DNA from: Trichoplax adhaerens
Lineage: Eukaryota; Placozoa; Uniplacotomia; Trichoplacea; Trichoplacidae
DNA: 64,000 bases
NCBI RefSeq assembly: GCF_000150275.1
Contig: NW_002060943.1
Span: 5,731,950 to 5,795,949 of the forward strand
Direction: 5' to 3'
Shown here: in pieces, positions 1-15,100 of the stretch
Layout: each line of letters opens with the position of its first letter
How positions within the stretch are numbered: the first letter of the stretch is position 1
Made by a program: the position numbers and the translations under genes
Notes under the pieces: model-generated
The model's database searches: none
The model's input: the letters and a program-made list of their open reading frames with translations, nothing else
Told to the model about the DNA's origin: nothing

Positions 1-610
1 TACGACTTTAAGAACTGATGACAACCATCGTCTGAAGAAACTGTAACCACTAGTATCTTAATTACACGAAAAATTAACGCAAATATTATTGAAAAATCCA
101 TCAATTTATACTTTAATCTACATAAGCAGTGAAAAAATTCATATTACTTAGATAATGTTAGGAAACTATGTGTATTTATCTATAAAAATATATTAGATGT
201 CATTGATAAATTGTTGCCAATGCATTCCTGGATAAGCTATCTTATGAAAACTATGCTATAGCAGCTATAAAAAAGCTACTCCGTAATACTATCACCTATT
301 ATTTATCGCACTTTCCTTAATTTAGAGGATAGTTAAGATAAGGTTGCATTAATGCTTCAGAAATATAAGTTCCTCGACAATGATAGTTCTTCTGAATATG
401 TACGAAATATAGCAATTAGCTGTAGTAACTTGGAATAAGATATTAGCTGTATCTGCGCGTGATCAGAGTTGACTATGTGAACATAAGTTAACTGTAAATG
501 AACCTTGGAATGAATTTATTAAGCTAATCAACTATCGTGTGTATCTGTCATTGGTATACCCTAGGAATGTCTAACGCATGCTTAATTTTTTTAATTATTT
601 GTGATTGTAG

Positions 611-3600
611 GAAAAGAGAGTAATAATTATATATATATTGAAGCATTTAACAAAAAGCCCGGGGAATATGCCGACATCATCAGTATACCATTGTTGTTAG
701 CTCACGGAGTTTCTACTGTTATGGTAAGTAAAATAAATAATTTTCTAACACCGGTACCTGTTTCTGAACCTTTTGAAACTTTGAGCACGCTTAAATAACT
801 ATTAGTAATTCTGTTCAATTATACTTTTATAACAAGAATAAAAAATTATTTCAATTCTTAACTTTAGCCGTAATGAAAGGTATAAAATATGCTTTCAAGT
901 TTATTAAAATCTCTTACATGCACAGGTCACCTTTTCCTACCGCATCTTTGGCACAGATAATTTGCAAAGGATATATGTATACGCAATTTATCCGAGATTT
1001 AGCTCGGATATGACTCTTATTGGTACAGTACAGTCGCCAAATGAACGAAGCTGGATGGAATATTCAGTTAGCTTTCATCCGGAATTTAATAATTATCAGG
1101 TATGATATTGGAATGGTTATGTTTCGGAAGAGGTACTAACTTAAAAAAATTACTTTTCTGAGTTACTACCATTATACGATACTATTAGAGTAGTTTGTGT
1201 AAGAGATATTGTAATTGTCTTATGCGAAAATAATATAGTAAAATTAACAGCTTTCTTAATTGCTATAATCTCTGCTTTAGAATCTTATCGCATAATATAT
1301 TTTACTCTAAAACAAAAACTAATATAATCTTTACACAGATATTAATTCGAGGTGCCGTGAAAACAAATAACGCTAGTACTATCCAAATTAATAGCATTGC
1401 AATTATTCCACAAGGTAATTAAGATCTTGCTTTAAATTTTTAAATTGCTTATTTAAATTGACAAGCTGATGAATGGTTACCTTGTGTTTAAATTTCGAAT
1501 CATCAACGTTTACACTAGATTATTACAGTAAAGTTTTCTAGGCTTTCATTTTATACATTTGACCTATTGATTGCTTTTATAATCGAAAAAATCAAGAAAT
1601 CAATTGTTATACTGAAAATGGTCAGTATTATCGAGGCCAAAATCACCAAACTATAGACGGCTATGAGTGCAAGGATTGGCAATCTCAACGGTCAATTCCC
1701 CATGTTTCTGCCATGAAACGTAGCAAAGATGATCTCACCTCAAATTACTGTCGAAATCCTGGCAGTTATAGGTCGAGACCATGGTGCTATACAACTAACC
1801 CGAATGCACAGTGGCATTATTGCAATATTCCAAAATGCGTTGAAAGTGTAAATAACTCTTACACTTATGCATTAGGAAGTATGTTCGATTAAGAGTCATG
1901 CTAACGTTATTAATGTAATCACGTGTACTAACATTTGGTTTGATATTATCGCATTAGATAAATATCCGGTTCAGATAGTAAATAAAGACGAGAATTCTGC
2001 TAATTCCGGTCTTCTAACGCTGTTTGCTAACGGGCAGTGGGGAACTGTTTGTGGTGATAGGTTGTCGGTACATGCTGCATCTGCTATATGCAAACAAACT
2101 AATAAGGGCAACTATGGATATATAACAAGTAATTTCAGTAACAGAACATGCAATATGGAAATATTGATTGATTCTTATTAATTGAAATTCTATTTATCGA
2201 AATTTAAGTTGCTACTCTTTCAAATTATTAAATTCTAATAGGAGGCAGCTTTACAGGCAAGGACAAAGTACTAGTGCGCGGATCCGATATTAAATGTAAT
2301 CCAAACGCTGCAGGATTGCAAGATTGCACAGTGTATGCAAATCCTTCTACTCAACAGTGCAGCCATAACAAAGATATATGGATAACTTGTTCTAGGGATC
2401 AAAACTCTAGAACTGGTGGTTTTGGGGGTTAGTAAATATATTTGTAAATACATTTCCCTCTGAATGTTTACGCTCATATAATTGTAAAGTCCTTCTCGGT
2501 CTGAAGTTCAAAACTTGTCGGCGTATTTGCTTTATAGTTGAATTAGTTGACTCATCGAGTCCTAGTCAAGGCGAAATAAGAGTGATCAGAAACAACGTTG
2601 CAATCCCAGTTTGTTACTCAAATTTAAGCATAGTAGAAGCCGATGTAATTTGTCGTCAATTAGGATACACTACTGCTGGTGGCATACAAAGTAAGTTAAT
2701 AATTTAAATTTTACCACCTGTGACCATATTTAATCAAACTTTCTAAGAGTTTCTAGACATATAAACAATCTATTTCGAGTACTAATATCAGCTAGAAGAT
2801 TATATTAAGAAATCTGATACATCATCATTCCTATTTAATTTAGCATATCATCCTATTTTGGATGCAACGGTCTGGGTTACTTATTTTAAGTGCAAGGGCT
2901 ACGAATCATCCATTAACGACTGTGTAATAGAGGTGACAGACTTAAATCGGCCTTGTTCGTTAAGTAGTAGAAGGACTTTCGCACGGTGCTATGGAGGCCA
3001 GCCATCCAACGGTTTGTAGAACGTTGAATGATTTCATTCTAATACTATTGATTACTGTGAAAGTTTTTGTGCCGCAGTTGATATGACCCTTCTATATATT
3101 GCTGCTATAGATGTTAATCCAACTATATGTAATTTCCGATTTGATTTCTGCGGTTGGAAAAACACAGCTCAAATAAAATGGCTTTATGCCACAGAATACT
3201 CGTACAAATCAGGTCGTTTTGAACCTCTTCCAAATCTTAGCGGTAAATTATTAATCACTTCTGTAGTAATTCTTCTCCATTCGCTCTTAATCGCTGATGA
3301 GAAATGGTATTATTTTGATTTCATGGACGCTTATCTCGTCACTTATCTTTGTACTTAGAATTTTTTTTCCAAGCATACATTTACGCCTATTTTCCATCCT
3401 TAACCACCGGAAGAGCAATACTTTCAAGTCCTGCATTCAAAGCATATGGCCGTTATGCAGCCTCTGTAAGAGAGTAACCAGACCAAAGTTACAGTGATAA
3501 ACTCATAGCTAATAATTTAATTTCCTAGGAGTTACTTGTACGATCAAATTAGGGTGTTATAAATCAATCGCACACTCTTTCATAGGTATATTTTAGATAT

Positions 3601-5152
3601 TTAACACATAATTTCAAAGGACGATTTTACGTGCGCTATCGAACGCAAGATACAACTGAAACATTATTTCTATTCAACGGACAAAATTTCCCAACTAATA
3701 CTATAGCACCAACTGCACGGAATACCTCAAATTCTAGTGCTGATCCGACGACTGTAAGTATTCTGTCATCGCATAATAAAATTTGCTAGGTAACGAATAT
3801 CGTAAGGGATTTATGATTACTGAGAGTAAAGTTAATTAAATCCCTGTTACAATGTTTCTCAAAATTTTTTGATACACATTCCTAAACGTAACATGGATTT
3901 AGTCATCTTAAAATTGAAATTCTAAATTCGCATAGCAAACCAAGGAAAAAAATTTAGCAGCTTTCTAGACTATTTAACCCGTATTACTTTAGGCACATAT
4001 ATTTGATTTATCTGTAAAAGAAATGTTATGAAATTATATTTGCTTCGGTTCTTTTCAACAATGATGTCATCGGACTGTAGTCCCTGTTTACATTTTCTAC
4101 AGTATGTAAGATAATCGCTTCAAACAAAGACTTTTAAATACTAGCATATAACCAACAATATGCGAGTACGATGCCATCAGCGATATTGTTAAATTTTAAA
4201 GTCGCTATTAATAGTATATGATAAAATGTATGAGTTTATTTATATCAAACATCGACAAAATTGCCTTTACTCCACAGCTAAGTCGATGACTGTAAATTTT
4301 ATAAATTTTATACGATAAAATACGTACGAGTATATTGGTAGACCTGTAGCTTGCTATCGTTGATCTATACTATTTCATGATACATGTTTAGCCTCCACAA
4401 GCCCTTTATAAATGGATTAACATAACAACGATCTCAATTCCCGTTATAAATTTTAAGGTAAGTACCTAGCAGCTGTTATATTAACAAATCATAATGGCAT
4501 ATCAATTGTAAATCAAACAGTTTACTGTAAACTATGTTGGTAAGTATAAATTTTAATTTGTAAATTTTACTAATTAAGTGGAAATTTAAAATAACTTAAA
4601 TGCCAGTCAACATATGAAACTTAGCTCGTCTTAGTATATTTATTTGACTCATTTAGATAATTATGGTTACATATCTCTAACTCTAGAATTTTTTTTAAAT
4701 GAAATCCTAGATTGAATTTGAGGCGCAGTTGAACTCTCCTGATATTCACGTCAGTGAAGTAGTTGCAATTTCCACCTTTGAAGTTCAGGGCGTTGCTGCT
4801 TATGTCAGTAAGTGTGATCTGCAAAAACTTTGTCTAAAACAAAATTTATACTAGCTAATCTTTTCGTTCTTCATGTTGAATTTTCCTGCTATTTACTAAA
4901 GACGATTACTGTTCTAAATCTATTATATCTTTCAAATTCTCACGTGCAGAGCCTGGTCTGATAAGTCTAGTTGGTGTTGGTTTTGCTGGCGGAGCAATCA
5001 TGTTATCTCTTATTAGTATTGTGACATACTTAATCTGCAAAGCAAAGCATAATCGATTAAACAGATATGTCGTTTATGCGCGTTTTCCAATAAAGACAGT
5101 GACTAAAGATGGCCATACACAAGAAGCAGCAAATGCCTTCAGAGATGAATAA
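611..5152 (+). CDS. Gene 1: MAM-kringle-SRCR-SRCR-MAM transmembrane receptor, 5' end outside window
   Basis: Thirteen exons: 611-723, 926-1099, 1339-1414 (rest of MAM1); 1597-1878 (kringle, with NYCRNP, RPWCYT, YCNIPKC); 1958-2128 and 2242-2427 (SRCR1, with GQWGTVCGD); 2547-2690 and 2844-3011 (SRCR2, with DVICRQLGY); 3111-3242, 3374-3465, 3586-3753, 4729-4807 (MAM2); 4950-5152 (transmembrane helix, tail, TAA). About 662 codons are visible and phases match at every junction. The first MAM exon (the CGW part) and signal peptide are not found in bases 1-610, so the gene must begin to the left. Exon 3111 could start at 3078 instead, also in frame. The tail is short (about 36 residues), basic next to the membrane, and has no PPxY, unlike genes 3-5. 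MAM2 lacks the late cysteine seen in genes 3-5. Likely a type I surface protein for adhesion or recognition; ligand unknown. Confidence 0.85.
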
Positions 5153-8100
5153 ATTGTGTAAACTAATTAGTTGGAAAAAATTTCAAAACATATAGATGAT
5201 TTTGTAATTTTTGCAGTTAAGTATAACTAGCTGTGTAAATGTCAGCTAAAGTATTCATCAATGCGATTTATTTGTTGCAGTAAGAAACCTGTAAAATAAG
5301 TTGTACAATATGTAGACATTTTGTCAATTAAAACTTCTGCTTACTCGTATGAAAGAGTACAGCCTTAGCAGACGTTTATTTTCTTCATTAGTCATAATTA
5401 ATAGTATTAGTCATTTCTAAATTTTAGAAAATAGAGAGTCGTTTAGCTCTCATTACTTAATCTAGAGATTATACAGTTATATTGCTATAATACAGCTCTT
5501 ATTTTGATCGATAACAATTCACACGGATGCTTCCAATAGTTCTTTCGTACAAAGCAACAATAAATTGAGGTTTCGAAATAGTACGAATACAACGAACTTA
5601 ATCCTGGTTCTAGATAACATATTATTCGAACATTATATTCTTAATCGTAAATATGTAATCTACATACATGAACAGACAAACGAAGAGTAGGTTAAGTAAC
5701 AATATCTCAAAGATTTTATGGAATCATTTAAACCCTTAAAGTGTCATTTACTGAATTCGGGGTCGCTATTCATTCGTGCAGGATCGAAATTAAAAAGTTT
5801 CGGTACTAATAGTAATCAAGGTACCGGATAAGCAATAAATTTCCTTAGGCTTAGTAATTATGATCTGTCAATATATGATACATGTATATTTTATTAAAGA
5901 TTTGAAGATATGCCGTGCTTATTTCCCATTTCAACTCTTGGATATAAGATTCTTCTGATATTATCGCAGCTCTACTGTAAGCAACGCAAATACTCAAAAT
6001 TTTCATTCTTACAAAAAATACGAATACTTACTATTCGCAGTGCAGGATGTGATAATTTTATTATACCGGTATTACGTAAAACTAATATAGTTGCTAATCA
6101 TGCAGTCACTGTAACAATGTACTACTGAGTAGCTGGTTAGTTGTGCCATAAGAGCAACAAACTATAAATGATTTATGAAAGGTTGGAGCGTATAAGATTA
6201 AAAATACTTAACAAACCTGAAGCAAGTGATGTTTGATTTATCTGAAATTTGCAATCAAAGAAAGCTGACAGGGAAATTTAAACCAAATTGATGCATAAAA
6301 GCTCTAATTTACTATCTGGAATATTCTTATTTCAAGAACAGTCAAGCACATTTGGAACGTAAAAGATATTAACATGGCTACTGTTATTTCTTATGGATTT
6401 CTCAGACAATTGATAATCGTATCGTATCAGAATTGTATGATCCAGGCTTTGACTACTATTGCTGACTATATTACATAATTATTTATAAAATTTAACCAAG
6501 TATACGCTTTTTAAGTAATATTTTGAATTAAAATCGGTTTTCACCTTAATAAAAATGGGTTAAAAATTAAGATAATTAATTAGATATCATGAATGTCTAG
6601 TAATCCATTATACAAGTATATTGAGAAAGTAAATTGACGAACAAATATGACTAGTGCATAACATGCAATTATAGTTTTTCATTCTTCAATTGTATACTTA
6701 CTAGGTATGAAAACTTTCTAACAGTTTTGGACCACAAAATACACTGTACATAAATATCTTGTTGTCCATTTTTACGAGTGTACTGAGAAAGTAAATTGAC
6801 TAACGTGCATGACTAGTGCATAATACGCGAGAATAGTTTTTTAGTCTTCAATTTTATTAGGTATGAAAACTTTCTAACAGTTTTAAACTACAAGATACAC
6901 TATCCACGAATATCTAGTCCATCATACGAATACATTTAGAAATAAAATTATTTGACGAACTGGACTAATGCATGATAAACGACTATAGTTTTCATTCTAT
7001 AATTGTACGCTTAGTAAGTATCAAGCTTTTCTGACAGTTTTCCAAGAAATTTTTTAATATTAAAGTAACGATAATAGGTATACCTATTACATGGCATATT
7101 TATTATGTTTCGTGATTAATCAACTTTGAGGAATTATTACGGTAGGTTATATGCACCACGGAACGAGGAAATATTGAATATACTCGTAATGTAACTTATT
7201 ATTGAATTGTAGACTGCTAGGCATGTTTATTATGATATAAAGTATACTGGCTTTCTATATTTATCATAAACCTTATTTAATAGTTTTAACGCTAGAGTTA
7301 TAAGTAGATATGTAAGCCATAAATTAGAATATGGTCAGTTGACCGTGCGTTGACTGGCAGAAATAATGCCTTATTCGAATACTGTAGCAGTTACCCATAT
7401 TGAATTATAGATGGTCCGCTGTAATATGTTGTTACTAATATAATCTAAATTATTGTAAAATAAGGTAGAATATTGCTATGCAGATTGTAGCGGAACACAA
7501 AACTGTTTTAGCAGGCAACTTTAGATTATATAGTACCTCTGTCTACAAGTTTTTTTGGCTGTTGCATTCGGCTAGAGTTGGGCTATGCGTATATCATCTT
7601 TGTATAAGATCTCAAGTAGTTCTAATTTTCTACGAATTTTGGAAATGCGAGATCGGTTATATCACAGTGCTCTATTATATCATACTTGCCGTCACGGAAT
7701 TACTTTATTAATTGCATTACTAGCAAAACGTACTTATTCCCCAACTCGTCACACTATCAAGTGTATATTGCTTATATATCCACAATGTCTAGACTTGACT
7801 CAAGAATCAAAAATTGTGATGTTGCTTCTTATACATTTAGTTGATAGTAGATTATTCTACTTCCCAGTATGTGACTTATGTTACTGCTGCAATTAACTGC
7901 AATTTCTACGCGAATATGGTACATATAATTTACTGCCTTGCCTACAGTAACAAAATCTAATAATTCGGTAGCAAAACAAACGCGAGATTACCGTACTGAC
8001 ATGATGTCGCAAACCAGCTTCGTGACAAAGATAACGTAAATCATATCTCTAAATTACTATAGCCTCCGGAATTCAGTATCCCTTAACTATTTCACAAGAA

Positions 8101-11100
8101 TTTAGACGCTTTTGCTTCTACGTTAAACAACTATAGAACTATTCTTTTATTCAACTATCTGCCGAGCTTAAATACTTCGGCAGCTGCTATCATGTATGAG
8201 TTATAACAGTTCATGAAATTTAGTTCATATTGGATAGCTAAATTTATACAGAAACTATTCATAATCTTATACATATACTGAACAATTCTAGATAATTAGA
8301 TTACAGTATATCCATACACAGAATTATTTACAATATCATCTGTAATTGAATATCTTTAGGATATGCATAAAAAGCGTTACAAGACATAACACTATAATCA
8401 ATTAACATTAGTTATCGTATAAGAACTCTTACTACAGTACTGCATAATTTACTATAACAAAATAATAACTTTCGCAGTTCTTACTGTAACTTATTATTAG
8501 TTATCTATATATATAAACGTTAACCACTAAATTTAGTCATTTAGACCTCATGGTGGTTCGAACCGTTACATCTGAATACTAACTTTTCTAACTTACCATT
8601 AATTAAACATGATAGCTCTAATTCAATCCTATGGTATGATTGTATTATATATCTAACTAGAAACTCTTAAATACTTTCTAAAATATCGCAAGTACGATCG
8701 CATAGGATGCAAAGCACAATGTAGAGCCATGGCTTGTTATCAGTATCAATCAAAAATTGGCCAGAATAAAGCCTACCGTTCTGCTTACTTAGCGTGAACT
8801 TAAAGTAAACATTGTTTTAAGAAGAAGATATAGATTATTAATCAAATATAACAAATTATATTATTTTGTTCGATAATACTCTTATCGCATGTAATAATAA
8901 CGATATAATAAAATAAATGTTAATAGATAATTGAATAGAACCCTGAAATGTAAACCCTTATAACTTATCAATAAATTTTAAAAAACCTTAACCTTTAAAT
9001 CCACATTTTAATTTTCAGATTTTCCCAATGTGATGGATTGCATCATTGTTAATAAGCCAACAAACTTACTTGGATAATGAATTCAAAACAGCAATATTCA
9101 ATTCTTACCTTTTTAGATTCTGTACAATCGAGCCAATCTTGAAATTAATTAGTGGAATAAAACCTATGTTTTTAAAAGGTATTTGATTCTCTATTGTAGT
9201 ATTGATCGAGAATATAGACTTCCTACTTGAAATTGGAGTCAATCATTAAATATTTTGAGTTTCGTAAATATGCTTCGAAATGGCTTTAACCCTAGGTACG
9301 CTTAGTTGCATTCTCCATGATGCAAATAAAGTTTTATTTCTGTTTAACTATATGAAACTTTCTATGATAAGCCAGATACTTCTTAATAAATGAGTCTGAA
9401 GCGATAGACTACTTTGATTATTTATGGCGCTGTATTTAAATGTACTTATAACTTTTCGAGTTACAAACTCAATCTTTAACAATAACGTGGATTCAACTGA
9501 TCTGTTTCTGTTATACTTTGTTTTTTGACTAACATTGATGAAACGATTAAATCAATTTCGTCTTTTGATCCAAGTATTGAATTATCAATTCGAGGGCTCA
9601 AAGATATGAAAAAATATGGGATAGAGTGCAGCAAAACCTTGAAAGCTGCGATATCCAATTTAGTTTCTGTCATAATCAGAGTCGAATATACTTTACAGAC
9701 TCAAATTAGTGATAATTTCTTTAGCCTTGAAATACCGTGCTTCAATAAAAAGTTTCATCGATATCATGCCTTCGAGTGCCTCTTTGCATACTAAATTCAT
9801 ATTCATAGATACCATTCTTCTTGATTGTAACTTTATTTATTGCAAATACTAAACATAAATTCAATAAAAGTCAGTGAATTTGCTGCATTCGTTAGTTTGC
9901 AATGGTAGCAGTTACATGGGCTAATAAAATCGGAATCATTATTCTATTACCAAAGCGCTCTGACGTAAGAATACTTAAATCGCGTCAATAACCTATCGAT
10001 TGAGGTATTTTAAAGTTTAATAGCTTTAAAAGCTTCTGTAATGACTAAAGTGGCACAACTAATAGAAATTAGTCCATTTTGTGTTAAGCTATAATGCTAC
10101 ATGATTGTGTTGAAGACATTAAGACATTTCTAAACATTGCAATTACGACTTGATATGAATGATATGATGCTAATTTTTATATTGACTTCAGATAACTGAA
10201 ACAATTAAGGTACAACTATCACTAGGCTAGAAATCTCTTAGTTTTTGAAGCTCAATTATTGAAAGAAGAATGATAATTAGGTTGGAAAGGTCTTTCTGCA
10301 CCGGACTGTTTAAGGCTGATTGCAGAACTGCAAATTCATATTTCGAGTGTTAGAAATAGATTTTACTTTCCCTTTTATTTCAATAAATCAAGCATGAGCT
10401 CAAAATTTGCTCATCTATCCTAGATCTTTCTATTCCAACTAATGCAGTACATATTATCACAATTATCAAGATTTATTCTTAAACTTAATATCCAATTAAG
10501 AGTTTCGCATCCTGTTGGCCTCAGTACGACAAAGTATCTATTTTACTTGCATTGGTGCAACTACTGCTTATATTCGAGATCACCGTGGATCATTTATTAT
10601 CATCATTTTACAATGGAATCAAAAGACAACGATAAAAATTGATCAGCTTTTCGAGACATAAGTGTGTCTTACTAAGCATGTACTATTATATTGTGAATCG
10701 GTTTCGAAAGTTATTATTGCGTTTATCTAATATGAAGACAAATTGATTAGAATTGATTTTGAGCAAGCTAGCCAAAATACTTTCATATTTACTGGAGTGC
10801 AGACAATCGCATTTTACGATATTTTTAGATGAACCAATCATACATTAATTAAAATCTAATTTTCGGAGGATAATAGGGATACAGATTTTTCTAAGCCATC
10901 TTATAGCCGAATTCATAATACAGAAACTTGGTTAATTAATTATAAAAATTACATTTACTTAAATTAGTCATCATAAACAAGGCATATATGCCCCTATTTC
11001 AAAAATTTATCCCTACTTTATTAATGCAAAGGTACTGATATAACTATGACTAAACGATAAGAATGTACTTTTCATTATTGCTGGATCCGATTGCTTGTTT

Positions 11101-12181
11101 TTTATATTGAAAGTAACGTACGTCATTTCATGTGTCACTTGTACTTCCAAATGAAATATAGAATAAATAAAATATTCTTTTATATTTACTAGGATCAAAA
11201 AGTCATCAAGTTGTTCCTGTAATGACCCTACTATATCCTGCTATCATCTTAATTGATGCCATTCGATTTTTTCGCCATTATGGTATCATTAAGAAGCATC
11301 CATTTTAGTATGGTATTTACTCATCCTTGAAAAATTTTATCGATAATATCATAATTATTCTGATTTAATCAATGGCTTCAATTTGCTTGCATGTAGTCCG
11401 TCACAGATATTATTTAAGTGAGATAAACAACTGCATTAAAACTTAAATTAAGGAAAAATTAGTTGTAACCTAATTTATATGAAATTATCATCACCACGAC
11501 TCTACAAGGCTAATAATTTTTAAACTTAAAACTCAATTTTTTCTTTACATCATTTATCAGAGCCATTATCTTTATTGATAGAACTCAATGATCATATGAA
11601 AAGTTCTACCTATCTTTCATTATAAATAATAATCAAAAATCTTTAACTACAACTGGTGCCTTTTCAAAATCATTCAATAAAAAAACAACATATAGCAAAA
11701 TTATAATACAATCTGGACGGGTGTAAATTGATTACTGGAAATACTATTGATGATTCCGATAAGACTATTTACTTTATATTGATTGTTATGTCAATAAGAT
11801 CAATTAAATTATAACTATTAAAATCAGAACAATACTCTTTCTAATGCAACATATTTAACAATATTCAATCACTGGCTTGAGTCGACTCTTTCTAGTGTTA
11901 CGTCACCAGCTTAGCTAAACTATTTTACATCATTTATTTGCTTTTGCATGGTGATTTAGTTTAATTCCATGATAAGATCATCAATTACAGTGTGCGGTAC
12001 CTAGTCCAGTAATTGGTTACTTAGAGGAACATTTACACTATTGTAGAATTCAACGGACCACTTGTTCCTAATCATTGGACGATCCAGTTTAAATAACGAT
12101 ATATAATATTGACAGTTCTAGGGTTATTCTGTCACGTTTTTAGTTTGAGATTTTCAGCCAGACCATGCCTAAAAGATAAAA
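5153..12181. other. Intergenic, 7 kb, no recognised gene
   Basis: AT-rich DNA between gene 1 and gene 2, holding the tandem repeat at 6591-7046. Open frames at 5910-6128, 7478-7896 (two overlapping) and 9525-9794 match no family I know and show no splice pattern or domain motif. The 89-codon frame at 9525-9794 has the most protein-like composition but overlaps an antisense frame of similar length, so it is left uncalled. ATTAAA-like motifs near 5328 could serve gene 1 polyadenylation. Confidence 0.5.
6591..7046. repeat. Three-copy imperfect tandem repeat, unit about 120-160 bp
   Basis: Copies begin near 6618, 6779 and 6931. Shared blocks in order are GAGAAAGTAAATTGAC, GACTAGTGCATAA, a TATAGTTTT-CATTC-like block, TAGGTATGAAAACTTTCTAA and CAGTTTT. 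Copies 1 and 2 are close; copy 3 is more diverged and shorter. The segment before copy 1 (6591-6616) resembles the end of copy 2 (6908-6930), consistent with a partial fourth unit. No coding potential is seen. Confidence 0.8.
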
Positions 12182-15100
12182 ATGTCCAGCAATCGATTGA
12201 ATATCTACCTAGCAATTTTAATTACTACTTTTCTAATTTATTCAACTGGTTATGGTAAGCAAGGCAATAATTTACGACAATTCTATTAGTAGTCTATCAT
12301 GTCCGAATAGACAACGATTAGCTCTACATCGATGCAAATGCTAGTTGGCACGTACGAAAAGGATCATCATAAATTACTCAAATGGAAGAATCACTTTAGA
12401 ATAATATCAATGTAAGTAGACTAATCTTACAACAATTTTTTCATTTTCTGGCTATTTAGTGCTTAGTTAGAACTATAAGGGGACAGCTCAATATCATTAC
12501 AGGACGTTCTCATGTACAGTCCTGCCCTTTTGTAGTACCAAACCTGGTAATAATGTTTATCCTAGTTATGGACCGATTTTGGCTAGTTTGGTCTACTCTT
12601 GGAATAAATCAGTACTTTTATTTTTCAATTTATACGATACAACATTTAGTCCATAATGCTGCTTTCTTATCATCACATAATCATAACTACTAGCTTTAAG
12701 TGCGGATAGGGTATAAGCAACTGCTCTTAGTCGAAAATTTTTTACGAATGATATTTTACTTATTAAGTACTATGCAAAGTAATTTCATTCTAGTAAGCAG
12801 AAATTTCAGTTAATCACTGGATGGCGTCTGCTTACCAATAATTAATTAATCCGTATTTGTACTTAAACTAACGAACAAGACAGACGGTATATTTGTATAA
12901 CTGTAGATAATGTACGCAAGCCAAAGCGGAACTCGACAATGACTTAATCATGTCATACCATCATAAATAAAATAAATTAAAGCAATAGTAGCTGCGTCAT
13001 CACTTCTAGAAAATAGCTCCAATAGGGCAATATGGTGTAGACAATTAGTTTCAATAACATGATTATTGTCGATAAAACTTTTAAATTGTCCTCAATATGA
13101 GTCATTAAGACCGGTTAAGATAATTTCGTCGTTGCTGGTCAGTCTAGGTTAGCAAAAATGAAAATAATTTACTGCAAAGTTCTTTCGCTTCAGGACTTGA
13201 ATCCAAGATTCTTTATCAAGTAATCGGAATGAACTTTTCAAAAACAATCAGTAATATTTTGCCTTACTGGCTGAATTTTCAGCAATTTACTGTAAAAAGG
13301 AGTGAACAGGAACGACTTGACTTGACTCAAGATTTATTATCTCACGAAAATAGTACAATCTGTGTTAGATTAAAAATCTAGAACAATTATCAATTGGAAC
13401 AGCCAATAGCGGGCGTTATTTAGTGTTGTAAAAGAAGCCCTCGCTTTATTTCTCCTTCAACTTGCTTTGATCCATGGAAATAATCATAAAAGATAAATTG
13501 TTCTATTTTTACTGACCTGAAAGAAACTATGGTTATGTTTATAACCATGATTGCTGATACATCCGATATACAGTATTAAAACTCAATTATATCCGTTAGT
13601 TTTGTAATATTTTTCGCCTAAAAAATGATATCCTTAAGATCATCATTCGATTAGCAGCTTAATAAATTGTAGCAAGTGCTATTATCTTAGCATGTAATTT
13701 GATACCATGGCTTCTTAACTAGTTGTTTAACTTAAATTATGTACAATTTCATTTTCTTTGTCGAGGCCTTTCTCAAGTTGCTATCCGTATAATAGAATAA
13801 GATCGCATAATTTTTAGCCCCAGAGTGATACAGATATAACTGTATACTATAATGACGAGATGATTAGATACCATAGCTTTTGATTTGATGTGCTTGCTAA
13901 TTCAACAGTCTCTCAAGTATCGACGTTTTTAATGTTACGTAGCGTTCCTTATCGCAATATAATAATTAGGTACTGTAGCTCTTCCATATACATCAAGATG
14001 GTTTAAAAATTTATGGTAGCGACTTATTGATTAAGGAGATCGTATAGCTTTTATTAGTCACGGGTAGTAAATGTTTTGAGATTAATCCCTCCAGTAACGC
14101 CATCAATGATTCATTTGAACAATTTATCGTTTATTATTCGTATTTTAGAAACTGAGAATATAGAACTAATGTATCTCTTTTAGCTTTGAAACAATTTGAA
14201 ATATCGAATTCAAATTAAATGTCAGTTACTAATTTTAAGGGTTGATAGGCCGCAATCTATTACGCGTAGATACCAGAAACAAATCTTCAACTACGATGGT
14301 CATACAGATATTTCATTATGAAATGTCACTTCAAAATATAAATTGATCATATTATTACGCATCCCTAGTATCCTTTTTACAGTAGTACATCTTTTTTCTA
14401 CATTACGTTAGAAGAAAACCTATTTTTGTAAGCTCAAAGCTATCTTCCATTGACTTTAGTTCAAGTTTATTGATCGCTGTTAGTTTGCAGTGATCCTATA
14501 ATTTTCTAAGATTATCATCGTACTTTCCCTAGTGGGTAAGCGATTACATCCTTCATCAATTCCAACATTTTATTGCTAGTAAACTATTTACAGAATACAT
14601 TTGTATATCAAAAATTTCGGATAGATCCTAATCTGAGAAGGCTGAATTCCAAAACAACTTAACATTAAGAACAAGCAGAATATTTATTTAAACGATATAA
14701 ATTGGAAGATTTCGAAAGCCGCATGATTATCTACGAATTTACTAATACCTACACGTTCTTAATATGTATAAATGCAAGAATTAAAACGATAGATAATACA
14801 CTCCATTTAGTGGTTTTGTACTATTAAAGTAACAATTATAATTAAATGAATGCTAATTCTGAATGTACACTGTATACTTTATCGTACTTAGTTAAACCTT
14901 GAACAGACGCATTTTCTGATTGAAATAAACCAAACTTAACGTAACCATGCACTTTCTTTTGATCTATTATAATAATTGGTTACTTTCAGATGAATTTAAA
15001 TCCTAGTCTTGTCGAATAGCATTAAGAAACCATGTAACGGATGGTTTATCGGCATATCACGTTAGTAAGTAGTCATCCATATCTGGAAGGAAATAGAAAT

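Noticed and set aside
3078-3110. Earlier acceptor for the first MAM2 exon of gene 1
   Set aside because: It is also in frame, but the acceptor at 3111 has a pyrimidine-rich lead and matches the DxNxP/DNY starts of paralogues better; the alternative is noted.
7478-7896. Two overlapping open frames of 77 and 103 codons
   Set aside because: Low-complexity I/L/Y/S composition, no recognised motif, and nothing like the neighbouring genes in structure.
8555-8564. GGTTCGAACC, resembling a tRNA T-loop
   Set aside because: It is a plain palindrome; no acceptor stem, D-arm or anticodon arm can be laid out around it on either strand.
9525-9794. 89-codon frame with protein-like composition
   Set aside because: No known domain, no splice partners, and an antisense frame of similar length overlaps it. 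Kept only as a note in the intergenic entry.
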